From positions 24,104-88,103 of the forward strand of contig MEOG01000081.1 in the NCBI GenBank assembly GCA_001769125.1: DNA of 64,000 bases, written 5' to 3'. Below the pieces are notes generated by a model. It was not told the DNA's origin. It did not search any database and worked only from the letters and a program-made list of their open reading frames with translations. The translations under genes and the position numbers were made by a program. Below, in pieces: positions 50,150 through 59,804 of the stretch (position 1 is the stretch's first letter; each line of letters begins with the position of its first letter). Origin of the DNA: Bacteroidetes bacterium GWF2_35_48. GTDB taxonomy: Bacteria; Bacteroidota; Bacteroidia; Bacteroidales; GWF2-35-48.

Positions 50150-52723
50150 ATGGAACCTAAACCATTACTAATTTTCCCTAGTCCGGTATCACAAACACGT
50201 ACAAAAAAAAAGAGCCCACCCCCACAATTTAACAGACCAAGCAAGGATACACAGGTTAGTAAGTTTGAATCAAACCTGACTAATCTTTCTGTAGTTCTTC
50301 AAAACCAGACTGCGCAAATATTCCCTTCAATACGTGGCCTTACTCCTGAGATGGTGCTTGTTTTTGAAATCGCAGGTACAATTGATGAATTTTTTAAAGC
50401 AGTTGTAAAGACTCCTGGTATGGAGTTTCTTAATCAATATAAGAGTGAATTTGACCCTACTGCTGATTTTTTCTACGCTGATAAACCAGATAAAAAAATT
50501 GAGAGTCGTATTTTTCTAACTATGTCTAATCAGCAAGGGATAACTGAATTATTAAGCTATTGGCGTTCTTGGAAAGAGCAAAGAAAACTTAAACATGGTA
50601 TAGGTAAATTTAAAGATTTATTTAATCAATTAAAAGATATAAGATTCTATAATGTTCATGATCGGTTTAAAGATACCGGCTTTGAAAATTATGTAAATGA
50701 ACAACTTCAGTTAGGTTCCTCAAATATTAATTTTGAGATTGAATTTGCTTATTCATCTTCTCAACAAAAGCAGCAAAGAATCGTAACTGAGTTAAGTAAT
50801 ATTTTAGCTCTATATGGTGGCAGTATTATACAAAATTCTGAGTGTATAATAAATGACATATTTTATCATGGTCTAATTGCAAATGCGCCGATAACTGTAT
50901 TTAATGACTTAACAGAGAATACCAGTATTACTTTTCTAAAATTTAATTGGATATTATATTTCCGTCCAGTGGGTCAAACAATTTCCAAGCCTCAGATTGA
51001 TTCCTCTACTTCATATCAAACGCTAAGCACAACAAAACCGCTTCCTTCTATTTCTGAGCCAGCTATTGCATTGCTTGATGGGTTACCCTTGGCAAATCAC
51101 CAACTTCTTGCAGACAGGCTTATTATTGATGACCCGGACAATTTTTCTGGTTCCTATCAGGCAAATAATAGAATTCACGGCACATTGATGTCATCGTTAA
51201 TTGTTCATGGGGATTTGGGAGATACCGAAGAACCGTTAATTCGTAAAATATATGTCCGTCCTGTTATGATTCCCTATCAGGGTTTTTATGGCTTTGAAGA
51301 ACAGATTCCTGTTAACAAATTGCCCATTGATATTATTCATAGTGCAATAAAACGAATAGTTGATAGACCTGAATTAAATTCAATTAAAATTATCAATCTT
51401 TCAATTTGTGATCCTTTTCAGCCCTATTTAAACAGCGTAAGTACATTAGGTAAGTTGCTTGATTGGCTCGCTTATAAATACAATCTGCTATTTATAGTTA
51501 GTGCTGGCAACTATACAGAAAATCTTGAAATAGATGTTAACCCGGCTGTCTTTGCTGGCCTTTCTTCTGCTCAAAAGCAAACAGCAATTTTAAAATCATT
51601 ACTTGAATCTCAGTTTAATCGCAAAATTTTATCACCTGCAGAATCTGTAAACGCTTTATCAATTGGGGCTATTTACGATGATTCATCTAACGTGCCTGCA
51701 TTAGGCAATAGACTTGAACCTTATACTGCTCGGGTGCTTCCAAGTTGTATAAGTAGAATCGGCTATGGTATAAACAGATCATTAAAACCAGATATTTGTT
51801 TTAAAGGTGGACGTACTTTGTATAGGGTTAAACAAACAATAAGCCCTGGCGCAAAAACTGAACTAACTGTTGTTCCAAACGTATTAACAGTTCCACCTGG
51901 TAATATTACTGCCGTTCCGGGCTCATCAGGCTCGCTTAATGCAACGGGTTATTCTGCTGGAACAAGTAATGCTACTGCATTAATTACTCGTCAGGCAGCG
52001 CGTTTGTACGAAGTCCTTGAAAGTATTAATTATGAAAACGAATCTATTTTGATTCCAAAAGAATATTATTCTGTTTTAATAAAAACACTTTTAGCTCACT
52101 ATTCCGCAACATCCGATTCCTGGGGCCTTCTTGAGAGAGAATTGAGTTCTTTTTCAACCGTTCCCCCGCAAGTGCGTAAATACTATCTTAACCAATGTCT
52201 GGGATATGGTACTGTAAATATTTTTTTACTTGGCTATTGTACCGACTATAGAGTTACACTATTAGGTTTTGGTGAATTGAAAGCCGATGATGCTCATGTA
52301 TATTCCTTCCCTCTTCCAAACGCTTTGTCTGGTAAACCAATTAACAAAAAATTGATAATTTCATTAGCTTGGTTTTCTCCTATTAATTTTAAATCAGGAA
52401 AATATCGTCAGGCAGCATTAACTTTTGACAATATTCAGAGCAATGATGATTTTGATTTGGGTAGAACTGGTTCAGATGTTCATCATTCAAAGAGAGGAAC
52501 ACTGCAGCATGACATTCTTGAATCTCATCATGCTGACGCATATATTGACGGGTCTAACCTTTCTATAAAGATAAATTGTCGGGAAAATGCTAGTGGATTA
52601 GGGAAACAAAAAACAAAATATGCTATTGCAGTTACTTTGGAAGTTGACGAAAGCCACGGTATCCCTATATATGAAGAAATTAAAAATAGAATTTCTCAAC
52701 AAATTCAGGTTACTACAAATTAA
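50150..52723 (+). CDS. ietS: subtilisin-like (S8) serine protease of an IetAS-like pair
   Basis: An 857-residue protein. The first 300 residues are an unassigned alpha/beta region. The S8 domain follows with catalytic D310 (ALLDGLPL), H343 (NNRIHGTLMSSLI), oxyanion N454 (SAGNYTE) and nucleophile S606 (SAGTSNATA). The C-terminal 200 residues include beta-rich segments (RVTLLGFGELKADDAHVY, KLIISLAWFSP). There is no signal peptide, so it acts in the cytoplasm. It pairs with the AAA ATPase two bases upstream. The catalytic triad is complete. The pair is inserted in the middle of the type I restriction operon. Confidence 0.88.
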   Translation: MEPKPLLIFPSPVSQTRTKKKSPPPQFNRPSKDTQVSKFESNLTNLSVVLQNQTAQIFPSIRGLTPEMVLVFEIAGTIDEFFKAVVKTPGMEFLNQYKSEFDPTADFFYADKPDKKIESRIFLTMSNQQGITELLSYWRSWKEQRKLKHGIGKFKDLFNQLKDIRFYNVHDRFKDTGFENYVNEQLQLGSSNINFEIEFAYSSSQQKQQRIVTELSNILALYGGSIIQNSECIINDIFYHGLIANAPITVFNDLTENTSITFLKFNWILYFRPVGQTISKPQIDSSTSYQTLSTTKPLPSISEPAIALLDGLPLANHQLLADRLIIDDPDNFSGSYQANNRIHGTLMSSLIVHGDLGDTEEPLIRKIYVRPVMIPYQGFYGFEEQIPVNKLPIDIIHSAIKRIVDRPELNSIKIINLSICDPFQPYLNSVSTLGKLLDWLAYKYNLLFIVSAGNYTENLEIDVNPAVFAGLSSAQKQTAILKSLLESQFNRKILSPAESVNALSIGAIYDDSSNVPALGNRLEPYTARVLPSCISRIGYGINRSLKPDICFKGGRTLYRVKQTISPGAKTELTVVPNVLTVPPGNITAVPGSSGSLNATGYSAGTSNATALITRQAARLYEVLESINYENESILIPKEYYSVLIKTLLAHYSATSDSWGLLERELSSFSTVPPQVRKYYLNQCLGYGTVNIFLLGYCTDYRVTLLGFGELKADDAHVYSFPLPNALSGKPINKKLIISLAWFSPINFKSGKYRQAALTFDNIQSNDDFDLGRTGSDVHHSKRGTLQHDILESHHADAYIDGSNLSIKINCRENASGLGKQKTKYAIAVTLEVDESHGIPIYEEIKNRISQQIQVTTN

Positions 52724-52754
52724 ATTTTATTCATAATAATCTAAAAATAAAGCC

Positions 52755-53855
52755 ATGAATCACTTTGAAACAATAGGTCGCCAATTCTCGGAGTTTCCTT
52801 CAGAGGGTATAACATATTTTTATAATATGAAAAAAACACACTTATTAGATGATCTTGAAAAAATGTTAAATCAGGGCATAACTGATTCTTCCTTGATAGA
52901 TCCATTATTTGAGTTTTATAAGAAAACTCCAATGTATGATTATACATCAATGCATAAGGAACTATTAAATAAATTTCTTGAAATCATTATTGATTTCGAA
53001 GCAAGTCATACTGGTGTCGTTGTTGACAAAGAAAAACTCTATTTTTTTAAGACATTAAATGAAATAGTGAGCAGCAATTTTATTGGAGCTATTTCAAGTT
53101 GGGAATTGTCTATAAATGAAAGACAAAGAATAAATGGAGGCGCATATACTTTTGTTGATATTATTAATGAATTACCGGAGAATTCTATTAAAAAACCTAT
53201 TAAATATAACTATACAAAAAACCAGTTTTTAGATGTTTTAATTAAAAAATATCCTCGTATAATTAAGCCTGATTTTTTCGATTTGTTTACATCTGTTAAT
53301 GGTGTTGATGCAATTGGTTTATTAGCTTGTGGTTTAAAGAATGTTCAAGTTTCACAAACAATAATTCATTACAACAATGTTTTAGAATTCAATAGAATGT
53401 TTGGCCAAGAAATCATAAATAGTCTATGCATAATTAACGAATCAATTATCAAGGATTATCCGGAAGTTGCTACAACAATTACAAATCCTAAAGAAAGGCA
53501 AATTGGGAAAATGCTTAGTTCATCAACTCTTGGCGTAATAAATCCAGTATTGTCAGGTGTGCTTGGTCAATCTACAAGTGGCTATTCAGGTCTTTACTCA
53601 ACATACAGCGATATGTTTGATAGAGATAATTCTAAATTTGATATTAAATATCCGCAATATCTTGCAATAATTGAATCGGGCTCATTAACAGATATTCAAT
53701 TAAAAGCACATATCCTTTTAGGCATACACTCACTCCGCAACAAAGTGTTGCATGATTTTAATGATACATTATGTTATTATTCTAATGCTACTTTGTTTTT
53801 AAAAACTATTGGTCTATTGCTTGCTGGCATTTCAATTACACCATCATTAAGATAG
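52755..53855 (+). CDS. unknown protein with HEPN-like C-terminal motif
   Basis: A 366-residue protein of unknown family, mostly helical. The C-terminal helix pair ends in LGIHSLRNKVLHDFND, where R-N-K-V-L-H fits the R-x4-H (R-N-x-x-x-H) signature of HEPN ribonuclease or toxin domains. The middle has FFDLFTSVNGVDAIGLLACG. It follows the protease gene by 31 bases and precedes hsdS by 32, so it may be a third member of the defence pair or an unrelated insert. The HEPN suggestion rests on one motif and its helical setting. Confidence 0.55.
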   Translation: MNHFETIGRQFSEFPSEGITYFYNMKKTHLLDDLEKMLNQGITDSSLIDPLFEFYKKTPMYDYTSMHKELLNKFLEIIIDFEASHTGVVVDKEKLYFFKTLNEIVSSNFIGAISSWELSINERQRINGGAYTFVDIINELPENSIKKPIKYNYTKNQFLDVLIKKYPRIIKPDFFDLFTSVNGVDAIGLLACGLKNVQVSQTIIHYNNVLEFNRMFGQEIINSLCIINESIIKDYPEVATTITNPKERQIGKMLSSSTLGVINPVLSGVLGQSTSGYSGLYSTYSDMFDRDNSKFDIKYPQYLAIIESGSLTDIQLKAHILLGIHSLRNKVLHDFNDTLCYYSNATLFLKTIGLLLAGISITPSLR

Positions 53856-53887
53856 AAGGTCAATTAGTCAATTTAATAATTTTGCAT

Positions 53888-55063
53888 ATGCCTGATTCTT
53901 GGTCAACATATAATTTTCTTGATTTCGTTGATGTAAACCCTACTGTTTCACTTAAAAGTGGGTGCAGCTATTCTTTTGTTGAAATGAAGGATTTATCAAA
54001 TGATAAAAAATTTGTGTGCCCTTCAACTATGCGAAAACTCACTGGTGGTGCAAGGTTTCAGGAAAAAGACACTTTATTTGCTCGCATAACTCCATGTTTA
54101 GAAAACGGGAAAATCTGTCAGGTAAAAAGTTTACAGAATAATATAGGCTTTGGCTCTACAGAGTTTCTTGTATTCAGAGGTAAAGAAAATATCTCTGATT
54201 CAGATTTCGTGTTTTATTTATCAAGATACCCCATTGTAAGAAAATTTGCAGAACAGAATATGATCGGCACATCTGGTCGCCAGCGTGTAGCAAAAGATGC
54301 ATTTGCAAATTTAGAACTTGAACTTCCCTCCCTCCCAATTCAGCAGCGCATCGCCTCCATCCTTGGTGTCCTCGATGATAAAATCGAAAACAACCTAGCC
54401 ATGAACCACACACTGGAACAAATGGCTATGGCTTATTTCAATGAATATTGCACTTCTAAAAATGGCGAATTACCAGATGATTGGATAGAAATGAAAGTTG
54501 GTGATTTAGTGGAAACAGTTTCTCTTACCTACAATTTTAAAAATAAGGCTAAAGTTATTTTTCTTAATACTTCAGATATTTTGGATGGCTTTGTTTTACA
54601 TGAAAATTATTCTGAAATAAAAGGTTTGCCCGGCTAGGCTAAGAAAAGTATTAAACGAAATGATATTCTTTATAGCGAAATCAGACCAGCAAATAAACGT
54701 TATGCATTCATAAATTTTGAAGCATCTGAATATGTTGTTTCTACTAAATTAATGGTGCTTAGATCGAAAGGTATAATAGAACCGATTTACATTTTTTTCT
54801 TACTCACAAGACCGTCTGTTCTTACTAATTTACAGAAAATCGCTGAAGGTAGATCGGGGACTTTTCCTCAGATTACTTTTACTGAATTAAAAGAAGTAAC
54901 TGTATTTGTTCCAAAAGAAGCGACACACCCATTTTTGAAATTAGTAAAAAATGCATATGATCAGATTTTTCAGAATGAAATTGAAAATAGACAATTAATA
55001 AAAACTCGTGATATGCTGTTGCCAAAACTAATAAGCGGTGAAATTCCGATTAATGTAGAATAA
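53888..55063 (+). pseudogene. hsdS: type I restriction specificity subunit HsdS with in-frame amber codon
   Basis: The frame encodes a 391-residue HsdS but contains TAG at codon 250 (54635-54637) in GLPG-stop-AKKSIKRNDILYSEIRP. Homologous specificity subunits usually read G-Q-A-K-K-S at this spot, so a single C to T change (CAG to TAG) explains it. On the 5' side the first target-recognition domain and central helices (LPIQQRIASILGVLDDKIENN) are intact. The 3' side continues uninterrupted through the second recognition domain and distal helix (NRQLIKTRDMLLPKLISGEI). Truncated HsdS with one recognition domain can sometimes still dimerise and work, so activity may not be lost. Start at ATG 53888. 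Confidence 0.88.
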
Positions 55064-55093
55064 ATTATTTGGTTAAAATAGAGTAAGAAATCA

Positions 55094-58000
55094 ATGCCAA
55101 ACCTGTCTGAAAAATATTATCTCGAAGATATACGTGAAAGGGGCTATTCACGCACAGGCAGGGCTATTGATCAACTCTCACAAAAAGAATATTTCATAAA
55201 GCTAATCCGTGGACTGAACAGGCAAAGTGCAGCCATAGAGCTTTTCACCGATAAAATGCGCCACCTGCTCAGGGCACAGCACACCTGTCTTCCAAAAATT
55301 ATTGAATACGGTTTTGATAATGCTTCTGGTGAATTTTTTATTGTTTATGATTATCTCAATGCACAGCCTTTAGACAGCGTTTACACGGCTATTACACCAG
55401 AATTGTTTTTGGCTGGCATACACGATATTTGCCTGTGTTTGGAAGAATTATCTGTTAAAGAAAGAATCATGCATGGCGACATAAGCCCTGCAAATGTGCT
55501 TTTCGATAGCGGCAAGTTTTATTTAATTGATTTTGCTCTGGCCGATCTTGCCGAAACATTAAGCGATTCAGCCCATCTTGTTCAATATGCTGCCCGGTTT
55601 ACCGATCCGGTCAAGGCACTGCAAGGCAGTCGCAAAAACCTGCCTGCTTACGACTTCTTTTCACTAGGTAAAATCATTGAATGGTATTTTAATTCAACTA
55701 GTGCAGGCATAACATCGACCATTGAAAGCATTATTAAAAAATGTACAAACGAAGATCATTACGCCCGTTATCACCGCTACAAAGAATTAATTTCCGATAT
55801 TTCTAAAGCAATTTCGGATTTACTCGAAAGTTGTGAAAAGGCCGTATTTGTTGAATTTGCAGATCGTTCGTCAGATGATTTTATAAATGAATTAAATGCA
55901 GGCAACTTTTTGATTGATATAAAACCCAGATCAGGCGACAATATAAAATTCACTTTGCTCACATCAGATTTTTTAGCCGATTGTTTATGGAAAACCCATG
56001 ATAAAAAATTAGTGGTTTTACATCTTCACCCGAAAGCTGATGTTATTGAAAAATGGAATGATTCAAAAAGATACAGTACGCTATTTTCATACGTCGAATT
56101 TAAGTTCAGGTGTTACAATTTATACGGCTCGGAAAGAATTGATTTAACACCCGTATTGCTTAAATTTTCTTTAGAAAAAGATTCACTTCAGTTTTATAAA
56201 ACAGGTAAAAAGAATACAAGAGAAGAACTCGATTTTTATAAAGACCTGCTGAATGAGGAATTAAAAGTTCTTTCAAAAAAATCGCTTCGCCTTCGGTATA
56301 AAAAATTTATCAGACAAACCGATTTTGAAATCCATTTTCAGATAATGGCCGATGAAAATTGTACCAAGCTATCAATGATTGATAACCATATTGATAATAT
56401 TACAAATTTCAGAAGCGATGGTTGTGAGTACATTGTTTCTACTTCTGTAAACCGCGATAGAAATAAAGAACAGGTTAAATTTTCAGGTCTGGCTTATTTA
56501 TTTAATCCTCACGAAAATCTGCTGTATATCCGCGATTGCGAAAATATAAAATGGGACAGCATACCCAAAGAAGGTTATTTGTTCGAAGACATAAGCCAGC
56601 AGGAAGAGGAAAAAAACAGACAGTTGGATGCTATAAAAAAAGTGGAACACAACGAAGTGCAGAACCGTGAATTGATTCACTATTTGTTTAATCCGTCCTT
56701 AATTGAAAATGCGCCCTATGTAGAACCTGAGTTTGGTGAAGTGTTTCAGAAAGATGAGCATAATAATTTATTGGTTTATTCACCCAATCAGAAAAAGGCA
56801 ATCGCAAATGCATTAACGCTAAAACCGCTTTCAATTATTCAGGGCCCGCCGGGCACAGGCAAAACAACCATCATTACAGAAATTGTTTTCCAGCTATTAA
56901 AGAAAGATAAGGCATTAAAAATATTGATAACATCCCAAACAAACAATGCAGTAGATAATGTTCTTGAAAATTTATTGGAACAGGAAATACCACTGGTAAG
57001 GCTTTGTGGTGTAACAAGTCCGAAAAATAAAAAAATCAGGGAACACACAATTGATAAAAAAATTGAAGGCTGGAAAAAACAGGTCAGGGATAATGCAAAG
57101 AAAAATTATCAGACAGAACTTCAGGAATTTGGCCGCTTACTTCAGGACGAAAAACCTTCTGTATGCAAGATGCTTCAGGCATTAATTGATTCCGATAATT
57201 TCGAGCTGGCAAAAGGCAGGATTACAAATGTTATTCAGAAATTCCCGGAACATACGGGGTTAATAAGCTCATGTAATTCACAGGAACAATTTTTTGAAGC
57301 AATTAAACCCCTATGTAATAATCTGGCAACACTCAATTTTATAAACCTTCACTGCATTCATAAAAAGTGGCTTTCTGCAATATCTGTGTTGGATGAAAAA
57401 AGCGCAATCAATCAAAAACTGGTAGATAGTATCAGGGTTGTAGGAGCAACGTGTAATCATATTGCTTCTAAAAAATATTCTAAATATCATTTCGAGTTCG
57501 ATTATGTAATAATGGATGAATCGGCAAAAGCCACAACTGCCGAAGCTCTTGTTCCCATTGTGCTGGCTCAGAATCTGGTGTTTGTTGGCGATCACAGGCA
57601 ATTAAGACCGTTGATAACTGCCATCCGTGAGGTTGAAGATTTCCTGAAAAAACAATACAAAGAATCCGAAGAATATATGATTGAAGGTCCCGAAGGTTGG
57701 AGAGCATATTTGAACCGGGCATCATTATTCGAAAATGTGATTGGCAAAATAAAAGAAGATTACAGAACACAGTTAACCGAATGCAGGCGATGTGCTCACG
57801 ATCATGTGGTTCTTACCTCTAAAAATTTTTATGTTCCTTTTGGTGATAAAGCCATTATTCCGGTTGAAAGGCCGAAGGATAAAGAACACAATCTTGATTT
57901 AAAAGTAAATTCATCAATAATATTCTTCGACACAGGCTCAGCCGTAAAAAGCCAGAAAGACAATAAAAAATCTTCATTCAATGACCACAGCGCAAAACTT

Positions 58001-58438
58001 GTAAAAGATATTTTAACAGAACTTGATAAATACGAAAAAATAAAAAATTACTCAATAGGGGTTATAACATGCTACACAGCGCAGGTACGAAGAATTAATA
58101 AAATGCTTGGAAGTAAAAATTTTCTGAAGAATATTCGCTCAAGTCCTGATAAGTTAGTGATTTCAGTAGTTGACAGATTCCAGGGATTACAAAACGATAT
58201 AATAATTCTCGACCTGGTTCGTGGTGGTGTTGGTGTTGATCTTGGTTTTCTGGCAAATGCCAATCGTATGAATGTAGCCACTTCCCGGCAAAAACGCTTA
58301 TTGGTAATTGTGGGTAATATCAATTCTCTGAAAGTTGCAAAACATAATGCAAACTCTGGCGAACGTTCAGCATTGCAAAATTATCTCGATTGTATAAAAG
58401 ATGAATGGATTGTTAATTCAGTAAATCAATTGTTCTGA
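55094..58438 (+). CDS. protein kinase-like / SF1 helicase fusion
   Basis: A 1114-residue protein. Residues about 5-240 are a protein-kinase fold: K36 (FIKLIRG), H127-G-D-I-S-P-A-N and D146-F-A (in place of DFG). Residues about 250-560 are an unassigned beta-rich linker. The C-terminal half is an SF1 helicase of the Dna2/Upf1 type with Walker A G584-P-P-G-T-G-K-T, D808-E in VIMDESAKATT, FVGDHRQLRPL, the late motif VVDRFQGLQNDIIILDLV and an arginine-containing NVATSRQKRLLVIVG. The catalytic residues of both parts are present. It lies between hsdS and a PLD gene. A defence function is inferred from the location; no described system is recognised by name. Confidence 0.85.
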   Translation: MPNLSEKYYLEDIRERGYSRTGRAIDQLSQKEYFIKLIRGLNRQSAAIELFTDKMRHLLRAQHTCLPKIIEYGFDNASGEFFIVYDYLNAQPLDSVYTAITPELFLAGIHDICLCLEELSVKERIMHGDISPANVLFDSGKFYLIDFALADLAETLSDSAHLVQYAARFTDPVKALQGSRKNLPAYDFFSLGKIIEWYFNSTSAGITSTIESIIKKCTNEDHYARYHRYKELISDISKAISDLLESCEKAVFVEFADRSSDDFINELNAGNFLIDIKPRSGDNIKFTLLTSDFLADCLWKTHDKKLVVLHLHPKADVIEKWNDSKRYSTLFSYVEFKFRCYNLYGSERIDLTPVLLKFSLEKDSLQFYKTGKKNTREELDFYKDLLNEELKVLSKKSLRLRYKKFIRQTDFEIHFQIMADENCTKLSMIDNHIDNITNFRSDGCEYIVSTSVNRDRNKEQVKFSGLAYLFNPHENLLYIRDCENIKWDSIPKEGYLFEDISQQEEEKNRQLDAIKKVEHNEVQNRELIHYLFNPSLIENAPYVEPEFGEVFQKDEHNNLLVYSPNQKKAIANALTLKPLSIIQGPPGTGKTTIITEIVFQLLKKDKALKILITSQTNNAVDNVLENLLEQEIPLVRLCGVTSPKNKKIREHTIDKKIEGWKKQVRDNAKKNYQTELQEFGRLLQDEKPSVCKMLQALIDSDNFELAKGRITNVIQKFPEHTGLISSCNSQEQFFEAIKPLCNNLATLNFINLHCIHKKWLSAISVLDEKSAINQKLVDSIRVVGATCNHIASKKYSKYHFEFDYVIMDESAKATTAEALVPIVLAQNLVFVGDHRQLRPLITAIREVEDFLKKQYKESEEYMIEGPEGWRAYLNRASLFENVIGKIKEDYRTQLTECRRCAHDHVVLTSKNFYVPFGDKAIIPVERPKDKEHNLDLKVNSSIIFFDTGSAVKSQKDNKKSSFNDHSAKLVKDILTELDKYEKIKNYSIGVITCYTAQVRRINKMLGSKNFLKNIRSSPDKLVISVVDRFQGLQNDIIILDLVRGGVGVDLGFLANANRMNVATSRQKRLLVIVGNINSLKVAKHNANSGERSALQNYLDCIKDEWIVNSVNQLF

Positions 58439-58439
58439 A

Positions 58440-59804
58440 ATGTTAAAGGAAAGCATAGATAAAGCTTACAAATTTTTGTCAGATAGGTGTCCTGATAAAT
58501 ATCGTATCAACGAGATAATTTCATTTGGTTATCCTTTCAGGCGCATTCGTATTAATATAAATGCGGAAAGAAACCCCGAGAAAAATCTTACTGAAATTTA
58601 TAGTCTGATACTTCAAACACTTGCAGCAGGTCGCAATACAAACGAACAATTAAGAATTTTCTTGGGACTTCCGCACGACGATTTTTTATTGAAAGAACTT
58701 TATTTTCTCCGTGAAAATGGCCTCATAGCTCTTTCTGGCAACGAATGGCGTGTAATGCCCGCAGGTTTTGATTTTATAAAAGATAACAGCATACTCAGAG
58801 TTCCGTCCAGCGAAAAATTTGAGTTTCTCATAGATGGTGTCACTGGCGATTTAAGACCTTATACAAATAGACTCTTCTGCGATTCAATTAATAAACTCGA
58901 TTCCGTAATTAAAAACCAGAACAGGGATGCCGCATTAGTTTCAGAAAGGTTCAATGATATAAGCGATGTATTTAAGCAGGTGAATGAAAACAAAGCCATG
59001 CTTGTTGACTTCGCTAATGAAATAGATTTTGACAGGCTGGAATACGAAGATTACTTTTTAATAGAATATATCCCGGTAAAGAAAAATGACAACTCGCTGG
59101 AGCCATATATCGAAATCCGTTCAGTAAAAGAACCATTCCAGCTTGATAAATCACTGAATAATACAATACGGCTTCAATATCCTGCCATTATCTATAAATT
59201 TTCTGATTCATTCAGAGAAGAAATTAATTATTTGCAAGCATTATCACCCCAAGTTATTCCTGCAACCAAAGAAGCAAAAAAAGATGAGATAATTGAATAC
59301 CTTACATTATGGGAAACCAAACAAAAATTTATTGAATCCATAAAAACAACCTCTAAAATACTTTTAATTGAAAGTCCCTGGATTAAAAAAGCTACTTTGG
59401 AATATATTCCATATTTTGAAGAGTTACTTAAAGCAAAAAAAACACTCATTATTTTGTATGGTATCCCAAATCTGAAAAAGAATATTAGCAATAATGATGA
59501 ATCTGTTCTTGATGAATTAAACAAGTTAAAAGCAAAATATGAATATAATTTTTCGTTAATTTATTTACCTTCTTTTTTTAACATTAAAAAAATTTCGTTT
59601 AGTGGTTCTCATATTAAAACATTAATTAAAGATTTGGATTATTATATTTCAGGCAGCTATAATTTTTTATCTTTAAAAAGTAATAGTAATTCAATTGTGT
59701 CCAACGAAGAATCTCATTTGATCAGAAAGGGTGTAAAAGAGCGTTGGAGCCGTTATGTAAAGGATTATCAGTTGCCAATAGCGTTATTTAAAAGTATTTT
59801 ATGA
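58440..59804 (+). CDS. partner protein of the kinase-helicase with PLD-like domain
   Basis: A 454-residue protein. The first 110 residues contain a winged-helix-like block (LILQTLAAGRNTNEQLRIFLGLPHDDFLLKELYFLRENGLIAL). The C-terminal 170 residues look like a phospholipase D-type fold: SKILLIESPWIKK, a loop with KTLIILYGIP and the HKD motif H391-I-K393-x4-D398 followed by YYISGSYNFLS. Only one HKD is seen, so activity would need a dimer. It starts one base after the helicase stop and its stop overlaps the hsdR start (ATGA). This tight arrangement indicates a joint unit with the helicase, nested in the restriction operon. Confidence 0.7.
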   Translation: MLKESIDKAYKFLSDRCPDKYRINEIISFGYPFRRIRININAERNPEKNLTEIYSLILQTLAAGRNTNEQLRIFLGLPHDDFLLKELYFLRENGLIALSGNEWRVMPAGFDFIKDNSILRVPSSEKFEFLIDGVTGDLRPYTNRLFCDSINKLDSVIKNQNRDAALVSERFNDISDVFKQVNENKAMLVDFANEIDFDRLEYEDYFLIEYIPVKKNDNSLEPYIEIRSVKEPFQLDKSLNNTIRLQYPAIIYKFSDSFREEINYLQALSPQVIPATKEAKKDEIIEYLTLWETKQKFIESIKTTSKILLIESPWIKKATLEYIPYFEELLKAKKTLIILYGIPNLKKNISNNDESVLDELNKLKAKYEYNFSLIYLPSFFNIKKISFSGSHIKTLIKDLDYYISGSYNFLSLKSNSNSIVSNEESHLIRKGVKERWSRYVKDYQLPIALFKSIL

